Positions 5,654 through 7,586 of a stretch of 7,586 bases of DNA are shown piece after piece. Made by a program: the position numbers and the translations under genes. Position 1 is the stretch's first letter. The number at the start of each line of letters is the position of its first letter. Source of the DNA: Paracoccaceae bacterium. GTDB taxonomy: Bacteria > Pseudomonadota > Alphaproteobacteria > Rhodobacterales > Rhodobacteraceae. The notes beneath the pieces are model-generated. The model searched no databases and was not told where the DNA came from. It saw only the letters and a program-made list of their open reading frames with translations. The stretch covers positions 1 through 7,586 of the forward strand of contig SKMI01000262.1 in assembly GCA_007121115.1 (NCBI GenBank), written 5' to 3'.

Positions 5654-6447
5654 GGTACTGCCTGCGGGGTATCGGTGGCGGGCGCGTCCAGAAACGCGCG
5701 CAACGTCTCGGCGAATTCGCGCGGCTTTTCGGCGTGCAGCCAGTGCCCCGCGCCCGGAATCCGGGCGAAGCGCGCCTGCGGGAAAAGGGCGCGGATCAGC
5801 GGGCGGTGTTCGCGGCGCACGTAGTCCGAGGCCCCGCCGGACAGGAACAACGCGAGGCCGTCGAACTGCCCCGCGACCTCGGGCCAGCCGATGATCCGCT
5901 CCATCTCGGCCTCCAGCACGTCGAGGTTCAGCCGCCAGCGCGGCGGATCGGCGCGCAGGTCCAGCGATTGCAGGAGGAAGGCGCGCACACCGCGGTCTTC
6001 GATCCTCTCGGCCAGCCGCCGGTCGGCCTCGGCCCGCGTGTCCAGTCCGCGCAGGTCCAGATCGCGCATGGCCCGGATCAGCGGCGTCTGGCTGTGGCCA
6101 TAACCCACCGGCGCGATATCGGCCACCACCAGCCGCCGCACCAGCGCGGGTTCCGTCAGCGCCAGCACCATCGCCGCCTTGCCGCCCATGGAGTGCCCCA
6201 TGACATCGACCGGCCCGCCCTGCGCGTCAATCCAGCCCGCCAGATCGGCGGCCATATCGTCGTAGCCATGGCGCTCCGCGCGGGGGCTGGCGCCGTGGTT
6301 GCGCATGTCCACCGCGAAGACCGGGCGCGTGTCCGCCAGCCGCTTGGCGATGGCCCCCCAGTTGCGCGCCGAGCCGAAGAGACCATGGACAATCAGCAGC
6401 GGTGTCCCGCCCGTGGCGTCCCCGTGTCGGATGGTTTCAAGTTCCAT
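5650..6447 (-). CDS. Alpha/beta-fold hydrolase, YbfF-like esterase
   Basis: This is a serine hydrolase of 265 residues that probably cleaves an ester or thioester; the natural substrate is unknown. HGLFGSARNW (21-30) is the oxyanion-hole loop, MRNHGAS (48-54) the conserved strand-3 segment, and GHSMGG (84-89) the nucleophile elbow with Ser86. The catalytic His is His235 in GAGHWLHAEKP. For the acid, Asp110 in ADIAPV fits the YbfF pattern, and Asp208 is another candidate. No signal peptide is seen, so it is cytoplasmic. The start at ATG 6447 gives the usual N-terminus. The frame stays open upstream to about 7029, but that stretch is low-complexity and overlaps another gene. The ribosome binding site is weak (a G run about 7 nt upstream). 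gph overlaps its stop by four bases, indicating one operon. The same fold is used by many enzymes, so the YbfF label is tentative. Confidence 0.88.
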   Translation of the reverse strand: MELETIRHGDATGGTPLLIVHGLFGSARNWGAIAKRLADTRPVFAVDMRNHGASPRAERHGYDDMAADLAGWIDAQGGPVDVMGHSMGGKAAMVLALTEPALVRRLVVADIAPVGYGHSQTPLIRAMRDLDLRGLDTRAEADRRLAERIEDRGVRAFLLQSLDLRADPPRWRLNLDVLEAEMERIIGWPEVAGQFDGLALFLSGGASDYVRREHRPLIRALFPQARFARIPGAGHWLHAEKPREFAETLRAFLDAPATDTPQAVP

Positions 6448-6488
6448 GCAAAGCCCCCAGCCCGGATTGCACCGCCGCGTTGCAGGCA

Positions 6489-6516
6489 GTAATACGTCGG
6501 CGGCGCGCGACCACAA
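6489..6516 (-). promoter_or_regulatory. Candidate promoter of the hydrolase-gph unit
   Basis: On the minus strand TTGTGG (6511-6516) and TATTAC (6489-6494) are 16 bp apart. The -35 matches consensus at 3 of 6 positions and the -10 (TATTAC) at 4 of 6. This gives a leader of about 35 nt. An imperfect inverted pair, CCGCCG (6472-6477) and CGGCGG (6498-6503), flanks the -10 and might be an operator. The region is the 96-bp gap between two divergent genes. Confidence 0.33.
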
Positions 6517-6543
6517 CCCCCTGCCCCAAGCCCAACAAGGCTC

Positions 6544-6912
6544 ATGCCCCCCGATATCGCCAGCCGCATCGCCGAGATCACCGCGCTCCTGCAGGCCGAG
6601 TTCCGCGCCTCGGGCGAAACGCTGGCCGATGCGCTGCCCGATTGCCGCCGCCGCCTGCCCCGGCGCCTGCGCGCCGAGGCCGATTTTCTCGCCGAGATCG
6701 AGCCGCTGGCCGCGCACCCGCGGCTGGCCCGGCAACTCGATCTGGCGCGGGCCGAGGCCGCCAGCACCGCCGTGCACACCTATCTGAGCCGCCTCAACCG
6801 GGGGCGACGGCGGGTGGACCTGTTGCTCACCGTCCTCGGCAGCGTCGCCTTCGGCCTGCTGGTGATGCTGATCCTGATGGTTCTGGTCCTGCGCTGGCGG
6901 GGCGCGATCTGA
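6544..6912 (+). CDS. Small single-pass membrane protein of unknown function
   Basis: The product has 122 residues and I do not recognise a family. Residues 1-85 are predicted soluble and mostly helical, with many Ala, Arg, Glu and Leu residues and heptad-like spacing (for example ARLQLDLARAEAAS-like repeats near 62-75). They include a basic patch CRRRLPRRLR at 34-43. After another basic cluster, RGRRR (86-90), a hydrophobic stretch at about 91-116 (VDLLLTVLGSVAFGLLVMLI and beyond) forms one membrane helix, ending in the short tail RWRGAI. The basic cluster just before the helix suggests that the N-terminal domain faces the cytoplasm, with the protein anchored by its tail. ATG 6544 is the only sensible start, although the nearest purine run (AAGG) is just 3 nt upstream. 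The gene is divergent from the hydrolase and convergent with gmk. Normal G/C third-position use supports coding. Confidence 0.72.
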   Translation: MPPDIASRIAEITALLQAEFRASGETLADALPDCRRRLPRRLRAEADFLAEIEPLAAHPRLARQLDLARAEAASTAVHTYLSRLNRGRRRVDLLLTVLGSVAFGLLVMLILMVLVLRWRGAI

Positions 6913-6976
6913 GAGGAACGCGTTGGCCCCGTGAGACTCACAGCCCCGCCCACGCGCCAGCGCGGGCAGCGCCCTT

Positions 6977-7023
6977 GGGGCGTGCGGCGGCGGGTGGATG
7001 GGCACGCCTCGAGGGTGCTTTTT
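6977..7023 (+). terminator. Possible terminator after the small membrane protein gene
   Basis: GGGGCGTGC (6977-6985) can pair with GCACGCCTC (7002-7010) in a 9-bp stem with one G-U pair and a 16-nt loop. A run of five T (7019-7023) follows, but eight bases downstream of the stem. This is imperfect for an intrinsic terminator. It lies 65 bp after the stop codon in the gap between convergent genes. Confidence 0.3.
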
Positions 7024-7053
7024 CTCCAAGGAAATATGGTGGTGCGGCGGAAT

Positions 7054-7068
7054 GGACGCCCGGCGTCC
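7054..7068. repeat. Short palindrome at the 3' end of gmk
   Basis: GGACGCC and GGCGTCC form perfect 7-bp arms around a single C, overlapping the last base of the gmk stop codon. It may fold at the transcript end, but no T-run follows on the gmk strand, so termination is uncertain. Confidence 0.4.
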
Positions 7069-7586
7069 TACGCCGTCGCCCCCCCGCGCGCCGCGAATTC
7101 GGCATTCAGGCCGCGGGTGAACTCGTTCAGCCAGGGCTGGCGGTCGCGCTTCAAGCGCTCGGCCCGGATGATCGTGCGCAGCGCCTCCTCGGTGGCGTCC
7201 AGATCATCATTGACCAGCACGTAATCGTATTCGGCCCAGTGACTGATCTCGTCGCGCGCCCGCGCCATGCGCCCGGCGATCACCTCGGCGGTGTCCTGCG
7301 CGCGGCCCTGCAGCCGCGCCTCAAGCTCGGCGATCGACGGCGGCAGCACAAAAACCGAAATCGAATCCTTCCCCAGGGCCGAGTTGCGGATCTGCTGCCC
7401 GCCCTGCCAGTCGATATCGAACAGCGTGTCCTGCCCGGCTTCGAGCGCCGTTTCGACCGGGGCGCGCGGCGTACCATAGAGGTTGCCGAACACCTCGGCG
7501 TGTTCCAGCATGTCGCCGCCCGCCACCATCGCCTCGAAAGTCTCGCGGCTGCGGAAGTGGTATTCGCGCCCGTCCACCTCGCCCGC
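7068..7586 (-). CDS. gmk: Guanylate kinase (partial, C-terminal 172 residues)
   Basis: This enzyme phosphorylates GMP (and dGMP) with ATP to give GDP, an essential cytoplasmic step in purine nucleotide supply. The visible part opens with AGEVDGREYHF, the GMP-binding segment that follows the P-loop region. It continues with EVFGNLYGTPRAPVE (GMP-binding loop), DTLFDIDWQGGQQI (conserved acidic strand), LPPSIAELEARLQGR (lid region), ISHWAEYDYVLVNDDL (conserved late segment) and a C-terminal helix. The ATP-binding P-loop and start codon lie beyond the right edge; from the usual length of 205-220 residues, about 40-50 residues are missing. The stop is TAG. Its upstream neighbour cannot be seen. All visible motifs are intact, and it shares no control with the convergent small membrane protein. 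Confidence 0.96.
   Translation of the reverse strand, partial: AGEVDGREYHFRSRETFEAMVAGGDMLEHAEVFGNLYGTPRAPVETALEAGQDTLFDIDWQGGQQIRNSALGKDSISVFVLPPSIAELEARLQGRAQDTAEVIAGRMARARDEISHWAEYDYVLVNDDLDATEEALRTIIRAERLKRDRQPWLNEFTRGLNAEFAARGGATA

Noticed and set aside
6448..7029. A 194-residue N-terminal extension of the alpha/beta hydrolase
   Set aside because: It is rich in His, Pro, Gln and Gly, runs antisense through the small membrane protein gene, and is not part of the family; ATG 6447 gives the normal N-terminus.
1..7586. CRISPR arrays, insertion sequences, phage or toxin-antitoxin modules
   Set aside because: I found no regularly spaced long repeats, terminal inverted repeats with a transposase, or small paired genes of those kinds.

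Overview
The window looks like chromosomal DNA from a high-GC alphaproteobacterium, most likely of the order Rhodobacterales (Rhodobacter/Roseobacter group). The evidence is third-codon G/C saturation, the close resemblance of the PyrC, PyrE and PyrC-neighbour proteins to members of that group as I remember them, and a hairpin-bearing intergenic sequence of a kind common in those genomes. No database search was possible, so no genus is given.

Layout. At the left edge, on the minus strand, lie the N-terminal part of a TAXI-type TRAP transporter solute receptor (1-500, truncated) and an exported protein of unknown function (644-1630). A 321-base divergent spacer (1631-1951) separates these from a plus-strand block of three genes. 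The first encodes a Rhodobacterales-type protein with an alpha/beta-hydrolase-like core (1952-2905). The second is pyrC, dihydroorotase (2975-4024), and the third is pyrE, orotate phosphoribosyltransferase (4130-4795). The last two supply steps 3 and 5 of de novo UMP synthesis. A G/C-rich double-hairpin element fills the pyrC-pyrE gap.

Next, on the minus strand, come tRNA-Cys(GCA) at 4822-4895 and a two-gene unit of an alpha/beta-fold hydrolase (5650-6447) and gph-type phosphoglycolate phosphatase (4994-5653), which overlap by the four bases ATGA. Divergent from the hydrolase is a small, single-pass membrane protein of unknown function (6544-6912). It converges on gmk, guanylate kinase, whose C-terminal 172 codons (7068-7586, minus) enter from the right edge.

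Most of the window is ordinary nucleotide metabolism and housekeeping. I found no transposase, integrase, phage gene, CRISPR array or toxin-antitoxin pair, and no convincing new multigene system. Three items deserve a second look. The protein beside pyrC appears to have lost the expected hydrolase catalytic residues. The pyrC-pyrE gap holds a palindromic element that may belong to a dispersed family. The 1631-1951 spacer holds a strict 12-bp triple repeat. Promoter calls come from reading hexamers by eye and are weak.
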